This document shows, one piece after another, positions 15,927 to 23,897 of a stretch of 32,550 bases of DNA. A model generated the notes under the pieces. That model had not been told where the DNA came from. It saw only the letters and a list, made by a program, of their open reading frames with translations, and searched no databases. Source of the stretch: Saprospiraceae bacterium (GTDB lineage Bacteria > Bacteroidota > Bacteroidia > Chitinophagales > Saprospiraceae). The stretch lies in the NCBI GenBank assembly GCA_020848695.1, contig JADLHT010000032.1:1-32550 (forward strand), given 5' to 3'. A program made the translations under genes and the position numbers. How positions within the stretch are numbered: the first letter of the stretch is position 1; each line of letters starts with the position of its first letter.

Positions 15927-16367
15927 ATGTACACAAAGGTATTATTTTCAGTATTATTTGTATTTCTCACACTTTTTTCTGCTTTTTCTCAATGCCCTAC
16001 CGAAGTTGTTAAAATAGGCAGATCACTAGCTAAAGAATCTGCCTATAAAGCAATGAAACAGATCTCACCAAATACTGGACACAGTGAAGATTGGACTTTA
16101 CAGAGTTGTAATTACGATCAATTAAATGGTTATATAGTTTTTAAGGTGGAATTGACATGGTCAGCTAAAACACAAATGTATTTCGGAGAATCAGGGAAAT
16201 GTGTTGTGTATGCAGATATTAAAATATCTGATGAAGATAGTTCTGATTCAAAATTTGTTATAACTGATATGAACAGTTTTGCACGGACATGTGTAGCGTC
16301 AAGGAAATGGGATGTTCTTGAAGGGGCTGTTAACGCAGCAATGAACTCTAAAGGTGGAGGAGAATAA
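15927..16367 (+). CDS. Secreted hypothetical protein (146 aa)
   Basis: A signal peptide is clear (MYTKVLFSVLFVFLTLFSAFSQ, cleavage near residue 22). The mature part of about 125 residues has four cysteines and a beta-rich pattern (GYIVFKVELTWSAKTQMYFGESGKCVVYADIKI). I do not recognise a family. It starts 19 bp after the hydrolase stop, so the two are probably co-transcribed. It is likely periplasmic or extracellular. Confidence 0.75.
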   Translation: MYTKVLFSVLFVFLTLFSAFSQCPTEVVKIGRSLAKESAYKAMKQISPNTGHSEDWTLQSCNYDQLNGYIVFKVELTWSAKTQMYFGESGKCVVYADIKISDEDSSDSKFVITDMNSFARTCVASRKWDVLEGAVNAAMNSKGGGE

Positions 16368-16483
16368 TCCTAACATTTTTATTACCTTGATGATTTATAT
16401 CAGGAAGTTCGTAGTTTGGTTCAAAAGTTAGCTAGCGATCATAAAAATGAAAGTTTAATTAATAAGTTATTCGATTCTTTCAA

Positions 16484-17146
16484 ATGAAGATATTATTTTT
16501 AATTTTGATTATATTCTCTTGTGGGTTAATTGTAACCGGTTGTAAAAATTTAAAACACTTTCAAAAAGAAAAATTTGATGACATTGTCAAATATGAGACC
16601 TATGATTCTGGCAACTTCGTTAAAGGCGTTCCTGATTCGTTATTGTCAATTTTCAACTTAGTATGTTCTAAATATCCGGAATTAAGTAAAACAGATATAA
16701 ATCTAAAATTTAAAAGTATTAAGACTACAATGCAGGCAAGACCTGCGTTTAGTTTTTTCAGAAGAAAATATAATATATATATCAATAACAATCCAAATTT
16801 TGAAGGAATTAAATACAGTACTATGCCTTTAAATGCTAAAGTTGGATTACTGGCTCATGAGTTTTCGCACATTATTGATTATGAAAGTAAGAATAATTTT
16901 AAAATAGTTTTAACAGGTTTATCATACTTATCGAAAAAAAGTAAAATAGATTATGAAAAAAAAATGGACTATTTAACTATACAAAAAGGGTTTGGATATT
17001 TTCTTAATGACTGGGCCCAGTTTAGTATGTATGATTCAGGTGCCACTGATAAATACAAAGAGTTTAAAAAGGAAGTTTATTTAGAGCCACATGAAATTGA
17101 ATTAATTATGAATCATCAATATTCCACGAACAACTTTAATAAATGA
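16484..17146 (+). CDS. Lipoprotein with HExxH metallopeptidase motif
   Basis: A 220-residue protein with a lipoprotein signal (IVTGC, lipidated C20). The zinc-protease motif HEFSH (H125, E126, H129) sits in GLLAHEFSHIIDYESKNN. A downstream acidic segment (EVYLEPHEIE, near residue 205) may supply the third ligand. It is related in pattern to small putative metallopeptidase lipoproteins of Bacteroidota. It probably acts in the envelope, but activity on any substrate is unproven. The 116 bp upstream spacer contains an open fragment whose TGA overlaps this ATG. The GH3-type gene follows 18 bp downstream. Confidence 0.8.
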   Translation: MKILFLILIIFSCGLIVTGCKNLKHFQKEKFDDIVKYETYDSGNFVKGVPDSLLSIFNLVCSKYPELSKTDINLKFKSIKTTMQARPAFSFFRRKYNIYINNNPNFEGIKYSTMPLNAKVGLLAHEFSHIIDYESKNNFKIVLTGLSYLSKKSKIDYEKKMDYLTIQKGFGYFLNDWAQFSMYDSGATDKYKEFKKEVYLEPHEIELIMNHQYSTNNFNK

Positions 17147-17164
17147 TCATACTTAATAATTATT

Positions 17165-18538
17165 ATGGTTCTAATAAAGTATATTTTTAATATCTATTTC
17201 CCTTTTCTTAATCAAAATAGGGAACTAAATAAAATATTAAAAAAGTATGATTGTAAAACATATGTAGAATACTGCATTAAACATCCAGTAAATGGATATA
17301 ACAATCTTGTCAAAAATAGATTTTATGGGGTAGAAAAAAACTGTGACTATTTCGTTAGAAGCAGCGGTACGTCTTCAGAACCCAAAAATATTCCAATAAC
17401 TTTGGATTATATTAATAATAATCATTTGTTCAGCTCAAAGTTAGCTTTAATACATATGATTGTTAAATTTGGATGTTGGAAAATGATATATGGAAGGAAT
17501 TTAGCATTAACTGGTTATAAATATAAAGATAGAATCCAAAATAAAGATGTTTATGATATTTCAGCACTTATATTCTTAAAAAGACCTTCTTTTTTTAAAA
17601 ACTTTGGATTTCCAACAAAAATCTATGTTAACTGGGAAGAAAAACTCAATTATTTTAAGAGTTTTAAAGAATTCAATAAAGTTAGGTCTATTTCTGGTGT
17701 TCCTACATGGATGATTTCATTATTTGATAATATTGAAAAATGCAATAATCAATCTATAAAAACAACTTTCAAAGATTTGACTTATATTATTCATGGCGGA
17801 GTAGCATTTACACCTTATATCAAAATCTTTAATGAAATTTTCAATGATCGGAGATTAATATTTTTTGAGATTTTCAATTCTACTGAAGGATTCTACGCAT
17901 TTCAACACAAGCCAAGTTTGCCATATTTATTACTCTGTACAAACAATAGTATATTTTATGAATTTAAAAAAGGTAATAAAACATATCAGTTAAAGGAAGT
18001 ATGTATTGGGGATGAATATGAATTGCTTATTAGTAATACTGATGGTTTAGTAAGGTATGAAACAGGTGATAAAATTACATTTTTCAAAACTAACCCCTGT
18101 TTAATTACCTATACTGGAAGAACTTCTGAATACTTAAATGCATTTGGAGAAGATATAAGTATTGAACAGTCGAATAAGATTATAAATAACATTAATGAAC
18201 ATTTTAATTTAGACATTACTGACTATTTAGTCATACCAAAATATAGTGATCTGGGAACACTAGGAAATCATGAATGGTATATCTTTTCTAATTTCATAAA
18301 TTTAAATACAGCAAAAATTTCTGATTTTATTGATGAGAATCTTAAAGAAATTAATTCTAATTATAGACAAAAAAGATATAAATCACTTGCGATTTTGGAA
18401 CCTTCTGTTAAAATTTTAAGTTTAGACAAGAAAGATGCACTTATTAGATTAATGAAGAAGAATATTGGTGGTCAGACTAAATTGAAAAAATTGCATAACA
18501 ATAGAAATATTTATAAATTTTTAAACCAATTGATATGA
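17165..18538 (+). CDS. GH3-type acyl-adenylating enzyme
   Basis: A 457-residue member of the GH3 (auxin-responsive) superfamily, related to ANL acyl-adenylating enzymes that activate a carboxylate with ATP and often transfer it to an amine. Motifs are the ATP-binding loop SSGTSSEPKNIP (66-77), the adenine/acyl pocket NSTEGF (238-243), a CIGDEYELLISNTDGLVRYETGD-type stretch and the hinge YTGRTSEYLNAFGED (316-330). It is shorter than typical bacterial members (about 500 residues). The neighbouring genes are mostly exported while this one is cytoplasmic. The acyl substrate is unknown. Its stop overlaps the next start (ATGA), indicating coupling. Confidence 0.88.
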   Translation: MVLIKYIFNIYFPFLNQNRELNKILKKYDCKTYVEYCIKHPVNGYNNLVKNRFYGVEKNCDYFVRSSGTSSEPKNIPITLDYINNNHLFSSKLALIHMIVKFGCWKMIYGRNLALTGYKYKDRIQNKDVYDISALIFLKRPSFFKNFGFPTKIYVNWEEKLNYFKSFKEFNKVRSISGVPTWMISLFDNIEKCNNQSIKTTFKDLTYIIHGGVAFTPYIKIFNEIFNDRRLIFFEIFNSTEGFYAFQHKPSLPYLLLCTNNSIFYEFKKGNKTYQLKEVCIGDEYELLISNTDGLVRYETGDKITFFKTNPCLITYTGRTSEYLNAFGEDISIEQSNKIINNINEHFNLDITDYLVIPKYSDLGTLGNHEWYIFSNFINLNTAKISDFIDENLKEINSNYRQKRYKSLAILEPSVKILSLDKKDALIRLMKKNIGGQTKLKKLHNNRNIYKFLNQLI

Positions 18539-18951
18539 GGTATTTAATTTTTCTAATTTTCTCACTATTTATTATTAGTTGTGGGGACAATCCATGCTCT
18601 ATTTGTAATGGTAATGGAAAAGTTATTAGCGATAGAATGATATCACAAAACTGCGATAATTGTTCAGGCAAAGGTTATTTAATATGTGATTATACCTTTG
18701 AAAATACTGGATTTGCATCAGCAACCACGTATAAATGTAGTAATGGAAAATATATTCCATTAAGTGTAGCTGGCTTTAATACTGGCCAACTATCTGGGCA
18801 CACATGTTCAAAATGCAATGGGAATGGGAAATTAAAATGTACTAAATGTAGCGGCCATGGAAAAATTTCAAAGGTTGAGAAAACTGAAGAAAACTGTGCC
18901 TTATGTTCAGGAACTGGTAGAGTAAGTAAACTTCAATCACTCTTTAAATAA
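18535..18951 (+). CDS. CxxCxGxG zinc-finger lipoprotein (DnaJ-like)
   Basis: A 138-residue protein with a lipoprotein signal (LFIISC, C16), followed by five CxxCxGxG-type repeats (CSICNGNG, CDNCSGKG, CSKCNGNG, CTKCSGHG, CALCSGTG) of the kind that bind zinc in the DnaJ cysteine-rich domain. There is no J domain. It may bind zinc or unfolded protein at the envelope, but this is inference. It starts within the stop codon of the GH3-type gene and is 8 bp from the next gene. Confidence 0.85.
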   Translation: MRYLIFLIFSLFIISCGDNPCSICNGNGKVISDRMISQNCDNCSGKGYLICDYTFENTGFASATTYKCSNGKYIPLSVAGFNTGQLSGHTCSKCNGNGKLKCTKCSGHGKISKVEKTEENCALCSGTGRVSKLQSLFK

Positions 18952-18959
18952 ATTTTAGA

Positions 18960-19262
18960 ATGGAAAAGAAAATGTATTTCACTATTATCCCAACTTCATC
19001 AGTTGATGAAGTTTTAATAAATGGCATAACATCTAAGAATGGTGCTCTAAAAGTATTTTTATTTTCAAAGATTGCTGATGAAATTAAAGATGAGTTCTTA
19101 AATGAAAATGTTCCGTGGTCATTGGTAGGTATTGATCATGAGGGTATTCAAGGATCAATTTTAAATGATGATGATGCTATAGCAAAGAAAATTTATAGGT
19201 TTATAATTGAGCAAAATTATTTCCATCCACGCTTTTTGATGATATACCATGAAAGAAATTAA
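18960..19262 (+). CDS. Small protein, possibly ADP-ribosyltransferase-like (100 aa)
   Basis: The N-terminal pattern (MYFTIIPTSSVDEVLINGITSKNGALKVFLFSK) resembles the first strand-helix-strand of KptA/DarT-like ART folds, which often read YHxTxxxxxxxIxxxGI followed by a V(F/Y)L strand. The middle (VPWSLVGIDHEGI) would fit the following strands. There is no clear catalytic triad, so this remains a fold-level guess. The gene overlaps the following membrane-protein gene by 14 bp, which suggests translational coupling. Confidence 0.6.
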   Translation: MEKKMYFTIIPTSSVDEVLINGITSKNGALKVFLFSKIADEIKDEFLNENVPWSLVGIDHEGIQGSILNDDDAIAKKIYRFIIEQNYFHPRFLMIYHERN

Positions 19263-19824
19263 AACTGATCAGGTAATAGACCTTTTATATAAAGAATATG
19301 AAATTGCTGGCGATAGAATTGAAGATTATCAAAGAAGCCATTTTAGGTACTATAGCGGAATTCTTCTATTTTTAATTGCAATTTTTACTTATTTTCATGG
19401 TCAGGGATCAAAGAATATTAGCTTAGAATTCCTTCCTTATCCTTTACTTTTTATTTCAATTCTAATTTATTATCATTATCATAGGACTTTAGTAATTCAG
19501 GCTTTTAGAAGAATAATTGGTCAGGAAGTAAATAAAATTATGGACCAAAATATCCTTATTTTTCATTTAATAAGTGATAAATACATCATTTCACCAAAAA
19601 GAAATATAAGTATAGGGATATTTTCCCTTTTAAATGTATTATTTTTTGCGTTTATAATCTATTATTGTTCTAAGGATAGTCAAAGTAATCTTAATAGTTA
19701 TTTACAATATATCATCTTATTTTTTCAGATATCACTATACATATATTCGACATATTTTATTCAACAGAAAGTTGAAAGAGATATGGTTAAGATTTTTAAT
19801 ACCCAATTTTTACAAAAACCATAA
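19249..19824 (+). CDS. Membrane protein, four predicted segments (191 aa)
   Basis: A soluble helical N-terminus (residues 1-33, KTDQVIDLLYKEYEIAGDRIEDYQRSHFRYY) precedes two hydrophobic segments (about 34-50 and 60-76), a soluble middle, and two more (about 124-141 and 150-170). I do not recognise a family. The layout resembles membrane partners of small effector proteins, and the 14 bp overlap with the possible ART-like gene makes a functional pair plausible. It ends the plus-strand cluster and overlaps the end of the convergent Argonaute gene by 15 bp. Confidence 0.7.
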   Translation: MKEIKTDQVIDLLYKEYEIAGDRIEDYQRSHFRYYSGILLFLIAIFTYFHGQGSKNISLEFLPYPLLFISILIYYHYHRTLVIQAFRRIIGQEVNKIMDQNILIFHLISDKYIISPKRNISIGIFSLLNVLFFAFIIYYCSKDSQSNLNSYLQYIILFFQISLYIYSTYFIQQKVERDMVKIFNTQFLQKP

Positions 19825-21906
19825 ATTTTCTTTCCCAAAATCTGCCAATTTATCATACGTAAAATATGGGTAAATTTGGGCTACCATTTCGGGGTACTTG
19901 ATAGTTACTGGCAAACTTTGCTGATTGGTGCTTTTCCAATACATACGGCTGAATTGAAATACTTGGTCAATAAGTTGCTTAGCTACTGCAGGATCATCAA
20001 AGTAATTTGGTATGCTGCTGCTTAAATTTAGCTTTAACGGAAAATGGTATTCTTTGTCGGCTGGTTTTGAATTTTCATCATAACGAGTATTATTAAACAA
20101 TAGATACTCGTTATTTCCAATTTTGATGTATGTGCCGCTTTGGGGCATCAACTCTTTAGAAAGTGTATCAAAACCTATGATGCTTTTACTTTCTGTTTTA
20201 TTGACTGTAACTATAACCACTGGAATATTTAAGCCCAAAGTGTGCAGGGTTTGCATGATGGGTTCTAATTCTTTTTTACTGATGTCTTTGTAAAAATGAA
20301 TTATTAACCTGGTAGCTTTGTAGTTAACGGCAATAAACTTGGCAACTGCTTCTCTGATGGAACCAGCTAAACTTGTGGCATCTTGGGATCTAAAGCAGTC
20401 GAAACCTTTAAAAACGCCTTCGTTATTAAAACAAAAAGCAGAACCAACGAAACGAGTTTTGCGAGTGATGGAATAAAATGCACCAACACCAACAATAAGT
20501 TCGTTGGTAGAAGGTCTCTTTAATCGCCAAGGGATACCGCCCAGTTTAGCTAATAGGGCTATTTCGATGTGTGGAAGAAATGTATTGAAATAATCGTTTG
20601 GCTTACCGTTTTTGAACAAATGCTCTGCCTTGACTACCTGAGATAGTATGTTTTCGTAAAGTAATACTTCTTTGATTTTATAGTATATATTTACTTTGGT
20701 TTGGTCTTTTTCAAACTTAGAAACTGGATTTACAAAAAGTGCCATGTACTTTGTATCTGGCAGTCGCTTCATATTTTTTACAGCTGTTTTGATGGTATCA
20801 AAGGCTGTTTCGATGGTGTCAAACTCTATATTGGCTTCTATGTCTAATTGTAATGGTTGGCTTATATAAGATTCCATTGATGGAAAAGGCCAACGGTCAT
20901 GTTTGTAGCCATCTTTAAGAAAATCATAAAGGGCTTTTACTGCTGTAGTCTTTTGGTTTTTTTGATAAATAAAAAAGAACTTCACATTGTTGGGTGGTGG
21001 GGCTGGCATATATGCCTTGTATTTTTTGAAATCTTTGTGAGGGTCTCTTCCTGTGTATCTTATGCCTTTAGTGTCTTTGCCGTATTCTAAATCGAATGAT
21101 TCGTATTCTATGGTACCTACTTCGCCTTCTTGGTCTGTGGTATAAAGCTCTGCTTTAAACCCTAATTGCTGTATGAGTACTGAGTCATTCAAATATTTCT
21201 TAACGAAGCCATTTATATTTTGCAGATATTTAGGATAACGATTTGTGAAATCGGGACTATCGAATGCTATTTCAAAATGTGGTTTTAAATTATTGCTTAA
21301 CACTGGAAAGGCATTTGCTAAGTCATTTTTGATATCAGCTGGCATGTATTTATACCTATATAATCTATTTTTGTAGGCTATCCAATTGTAAAGCTGGGTA
21401 TCGAAATTATTAATCTCAGCTAAGCTCCTTTTTAAGATTTTTGTTGTACCATCAAATGAAACTACCATTTCGGGACCTTCTGAAATTCGGGCCTGTTGCA
21501 GCTTTAAAGTAAACTGGTAAAACAAAGTAAACTTGGAACTAGATTGATCTTTTGCTTCGTACCATACTACTATGTCTTTGGTGAAATTGCAGTGCATCAA
21601 TGAAGCATGTTTGCGAAAATACTCTCTAATGATGTGCCGGTAATAATGCAAAGCAAAATAGGGACTTTCGTCTAAATTTACCGTCATACTAAAAGCATCT
21701 TCTAAATCATCGCTAAAATTTGTGTATAACCAATTGCCATGTTCCAACTTTTCTTCTTCTATAATACCTTGCAATTGCCCTTCAAGATCATCTTTATGGA
21801 TTGGTGAAAAAGTTTCGTGGTCAGGCTTATGAGTAAGAAACTTAAATGTTAGTTCTTTGGCTGCTGGTGCAAAAGGGATAATATTTAGAAGTATGGACTG
21901 CTGCAT
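19810..21906 (-). CDS. Prokaryotic Argonaute with degenerate PIWI site (698 aa)
   Basis: The C-terminal half has the MID-PIWI pattern. A MID guide-5'-phosphate motif appears as YYKIKEVLLYENILSQVVK (Y409, K410, Q423, K426). The PIWI strands follow: GGIPWRL, ELIVGVGAF, GSAFCFNNEGVF, LAGSIREAV, RLIIHFYKD and LPVTIKYPEMVAQ. The catalytic DEDX tetrad seems lost: the first aspartate position reads G475, the RDG-type strand reads HFYK (537-540) and the final YAD-type motif reads YPE (671-673). About 400 residues precede MID, so it is longer than short pAgos. It likely binds a guide and recognises targets without cutting, and relies on a partner. It is last in the operon with the ISP enzyme and the AlbA_2 protein. 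Confidence 0.85.
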   Translation of the reverse strand: MQQSILLNIIPFAPAAKELTFKFLTHKPDHETFSPIHKDDLEGQLQGIIEEEKLEHGNWLYTNFSDDLEDAFSMTVNLDESPYFALHYYRHIIREYFRKHASLMHCNFTKDIVVWYEAKDQSSSKFTLFYQFTLKLQQARISEGPEMVVSFDGTTKILKRSLAEINNFDTQLYNWIAYKNRLYRYKYMPADIKNDLANAFPVLSNNLKPHFEIAFDSPDFTNRYPKYLQNINGFVKKYLNDSVLIQQLGFKAELYTTDQEGEVGTIEYESFDLEYGKDTKGIRYTGRDPHKDFKKYKAYMPAPPPNNVKFFFIYQKNQKTTAVKALYDFLKDGYKHDRWPFPSMESYISQPLQLDIEANIEFDTIETAFDTIKTAVKNMKRLPDTKYMALFVNPVSKFEKDQTKVNIYYKIKEVLLYENILSQVVKAEHLFKNGKPNDYFNTFLPHIEIALLAKLGGIPWRLKRPSTNELIVGVGAFYSITRKTRFVGSAFCFNNEGVFKGFDCFRSQDATSLAGSIREAVAKFIAVNYKATRLIIHFYKDISKKELEPIMQTLHTLGLNIPVVIVTVNKTESKSIIGFDTLSKELMPQSGTYIKIGNNEYLLFNNTRYDENSKPADKEYHFPLKLNLSSSIPNYFDDPAVAKQLIDQVFQFSRMYWKSTNQQSLPVTIKYPEMVAQIYPYFTYDKLADFGKENLWFL

Positions 21907-21909
21907 AGG

Positions 21910-22143
21910 CTAAAATATTTGAGAGAGTTTTTTGGATTTTATTAATCTATCAAAGGAAGTGTATGATATATGGGTATTTCTGTTTACAAAGTGTGTATGG
22001 AATACAAGGATTTGCATAGGAAGGATTATTTTTACATAAGTATCTCTTTGCAATATCTGCAAATTGCAAACAAACTGCAAAGAGATTTGCAAAGAGATTT
22101 GGTATAAAGTGTTGAGAATCAATATTATTTTGTTTGCAATCAT
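21910..22143 (-). CDS. Possible 77-aa small protein between AlbA_2 and Argonaute genes
   Basis: This frame starts in the stop of the upstream gene (ATGA overlap) and its TAG lies 3 nt before the Argonaute ATG, so it fills the 233 bp gap exactly. The product is hydrophobic and aromatic (IANKIILILNTLYQISLQISLQF...), with a repeat ISLQISLQ derived from a DNA repeat. Another frame over the same bases is also open (21950-22186), and the DNA repeats could have a regulatory role instead. The coupling geometry favours translation, but composition is not convincing. Confidence 0.35.
   Translation of the reverse strand: MIANKIILILNTLYQISLQISLQFVCNLQILQRDTYVKIILPMQILVFHTHFVNRNTHISYTSFDRLIKSKKLSQIF
22042..22098. 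repeat. ATCTCTTTGCA motif: one inverted and two tandem copies
   Basis: ATCTCTTTGCA (22042-22052) is the perfect reverse complement of TGCAAAGAGAT at 22076-22086, which is repeated in tandem at 22088-22098 (12 bp period). Further TTTGCAA words lie between them. The 11 bp arms could form a hairpin with a 23-base loop, or be protein-binding sites upstream of the Argonaute gene. Confidence 0.6.
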
Positions 22144-23897
22144 GTTGTTTTTCTTTTGTAAACTCTCTTGTTATGCCCTTTTTCATAGGCTATTTCGATT
22201 AGATTATCATCCATCATTTCATTAAAAAGGCGACTTATAAATGGGGCATTGGTATCTGGAATATTTAATAATTTTCTTGCCCCTTCATTTTCGATCTCGC
22301 CAACACTATCAAGATACCTAAGAATTGCTTCTATTTGACGGGCCTTCTCTTGCTTCTTTTGTTTTGAATAGGTAATCTTGTCTTCCGTTGATTCTAATCT
22401 ACTCTTATGAATGATGTATTTTAAATCTGATGTACGACCTGTTGTCTCAATGAGTTCTAAATCTAATAATTCTGTTAGTATTCTTTTGAGCTGGTATTTA
22501 TTGACAAAGATTGAGTTCTCCAGTTGAGATAAAGTCATTTTTTGACCCGAATAAATATAGTTAAGCACAATAAGTTTTTCGAAATCAATATCAATGCCTG
22601 TTAACTGTTTATAAAGTATAGACAACTCGGCCAGTTTTTCTATATGCACATCTGCTTCTACTCTTATTATTATACTATCTTCTGTTTGCTGGGGTATAGG
22701 TAAACTTTTACCTTTGGAAAGCAATGCGGTGAATATCTTGTCGAAGCCACTACCTGCTTTTTCTGCATAATTGATTTCCCGTAAGACATCCATGATGTTT
22801 GGGTTTCGTGGATTTGTTTTTCTTAAAAAATTTGTTTCGTCCACTCCTTGTGGAAAACGACCAGGGCTTTCAAACTCGATGTAAGAAGGGTATTTCCGTA
22901 TTTCTATAATTTGCTGACGACTATAGTCTCTGTGAGCTACGGCATTAATAAGAAGCTCTCTAAGTACAATTTCTGAATAATCTTCAATGTACTCTCTAAA
23001 AAGACCAAAATGGAACTCTTTTACTTTTTTTTCTGCTACTAACTGAGCGAAACATTGATCTACAATAGTGATTAAATCACCCTTATATTCAAATGGTGTG
23101 TATGTACCATCTTCATAATACCTGATGTATTTGATCTGGTTAAAAGGTAATTCTTTTAGAGCCTTGGCATTACCTATAAAAAGTAACCCTGTTGTAGTAG
23201 GCAGATAATGACCATCGACTTCTTTTATCAATCCTAAGGTCTCATTAAACTCTTGGGAACTGTTTTTCAAATAAGAACTTTTGGGATGATTGTTTTTTAT
23301 ATTGTTGTAAAGACTTCTGGCTTTATTGATGTCTTGCCACCCGGGTACAGGCATACCGTTTACATCAGATTCTGTAGAGACCAGATTGAACTGCCAAGTC
23401 TTTTGGTCAAATACAATTAAATCTTTTTCAGATTGAATGGTACTGATTTCATGAGGCTCAATTGCTCTATTTCCATCATTGGACCTTATCAAGTATTCTG
23501 ATTTACTCGTTCTATGAAGCTGTTTGGAAAAGGGAATTTCTAATAGAGCAAGGTCGGTTTCATTCACTCTTAGTTTGTGAATTTGCAATGTAATGCTAGG
23601 GCTTGTTCTATTTTGAATTTGGCTAACCAAATCAAATAAATTCTTATTGTCATAAGTGAAGTCAACATTTATCTCCTTGGATTCATCAGCAATACCAAGA
23701 AAAATAAATCCACCTTTCTTATTGGCAAAAGCAACTACATCTTTTGCTAATTCATCATACTTGGGAGCATAGCTTTTGTATGGTTTCCCAAAAATATTCT
23801 TATCAGATAAATATTCTTTAAAATCTAAAATATCACATTCTCCTTGTGCAATTAGATTGTAAAACCATTGGATACTATGTTTGGTGTATTTTTCCAT
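22140..23897 (-). CDS. AlbA_2 (Schlafen-type) domain and GHKL ATPase protein
   Basis: A 585-residue protein. An AlbA_2/Schlafen-like domain is at the N-terminus: ECDILDFKEYL (about 20-30), then DVVAFANKKGGFIFLGIAD (about 53-71) and the IRSNDGNRAIEPHEI segment. A RecG-related GHKL-type ATPase C-terminal region follows (ELLINAVAHRDYS, FESPGRFPQGV, NPNIMDVL, EKAGSGFDKI, about 315-395). Winged-helix segments end the protein. Family members are often annotated as ATP-binding or transcriptional regulators, and some occur in defence islands. The start codon shares one base with the stop of the ISP gene (TAATG), and its own stop overlaps the next start, so it is translationally coupled in the operon. 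Confidence 0.88.
   Translation of the reverse strand: MEKYTKHSIQWFYNLIAQGECDILDFKEYLSDKNIFGKPYKSYAPKYDELAKDVVAFANKKGGFIFLGIADESKEINVDFTYDNKNLFDLVSQIQNRTSPSITLQIHKLRVNETDLALLEIPFSKQLHRTSKSEYLIRSNDGNRAIEPHEISTIQSEKDLIVFDQKTWQFNLVSTESDVNGMPVPGWQDINKARSLYNNIKNNHPKSSYLKNSSQEFNETLGLIKEVDGHYLPTTTGLLFIGNAKALKELPFNQIKYIRYYEDGTYTPFEYKGDLITIVDQCFAQLVAEKKVKEFHFGLFREYIEDYSEIVLRELLINAVAHRDYSRQQIIEIRKYPSYIEFESPGRFPQGVDETNFLRKTNPRNPNIMDVLREINYAEKAGSGFDKIFTALLSKGKSLPIPQQTEDSIIIRVEADVHIEKLAELSILYKQLTGIDIDFEKLIVLNYIYSGQKMTLSQLENSIFVNKYQLKRILTELLDLELIETTGRTSDLKYIIHKSRLESTEDKITYSKQKKQEKARQIEAILRYLDSVGEIENEGARKLLNIPDTNAPFISRLFNEMMDDNLIEIAYEKGHNKRVYKRKTT

Noticed and set aside
21950-22186. Alternative 78-residue frame before the Argonaute gene
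   Set aside because: It starts inside the AlbA_2 gene out of frame and lacks the stop/start coupling seen for the 21910-22143 frame.
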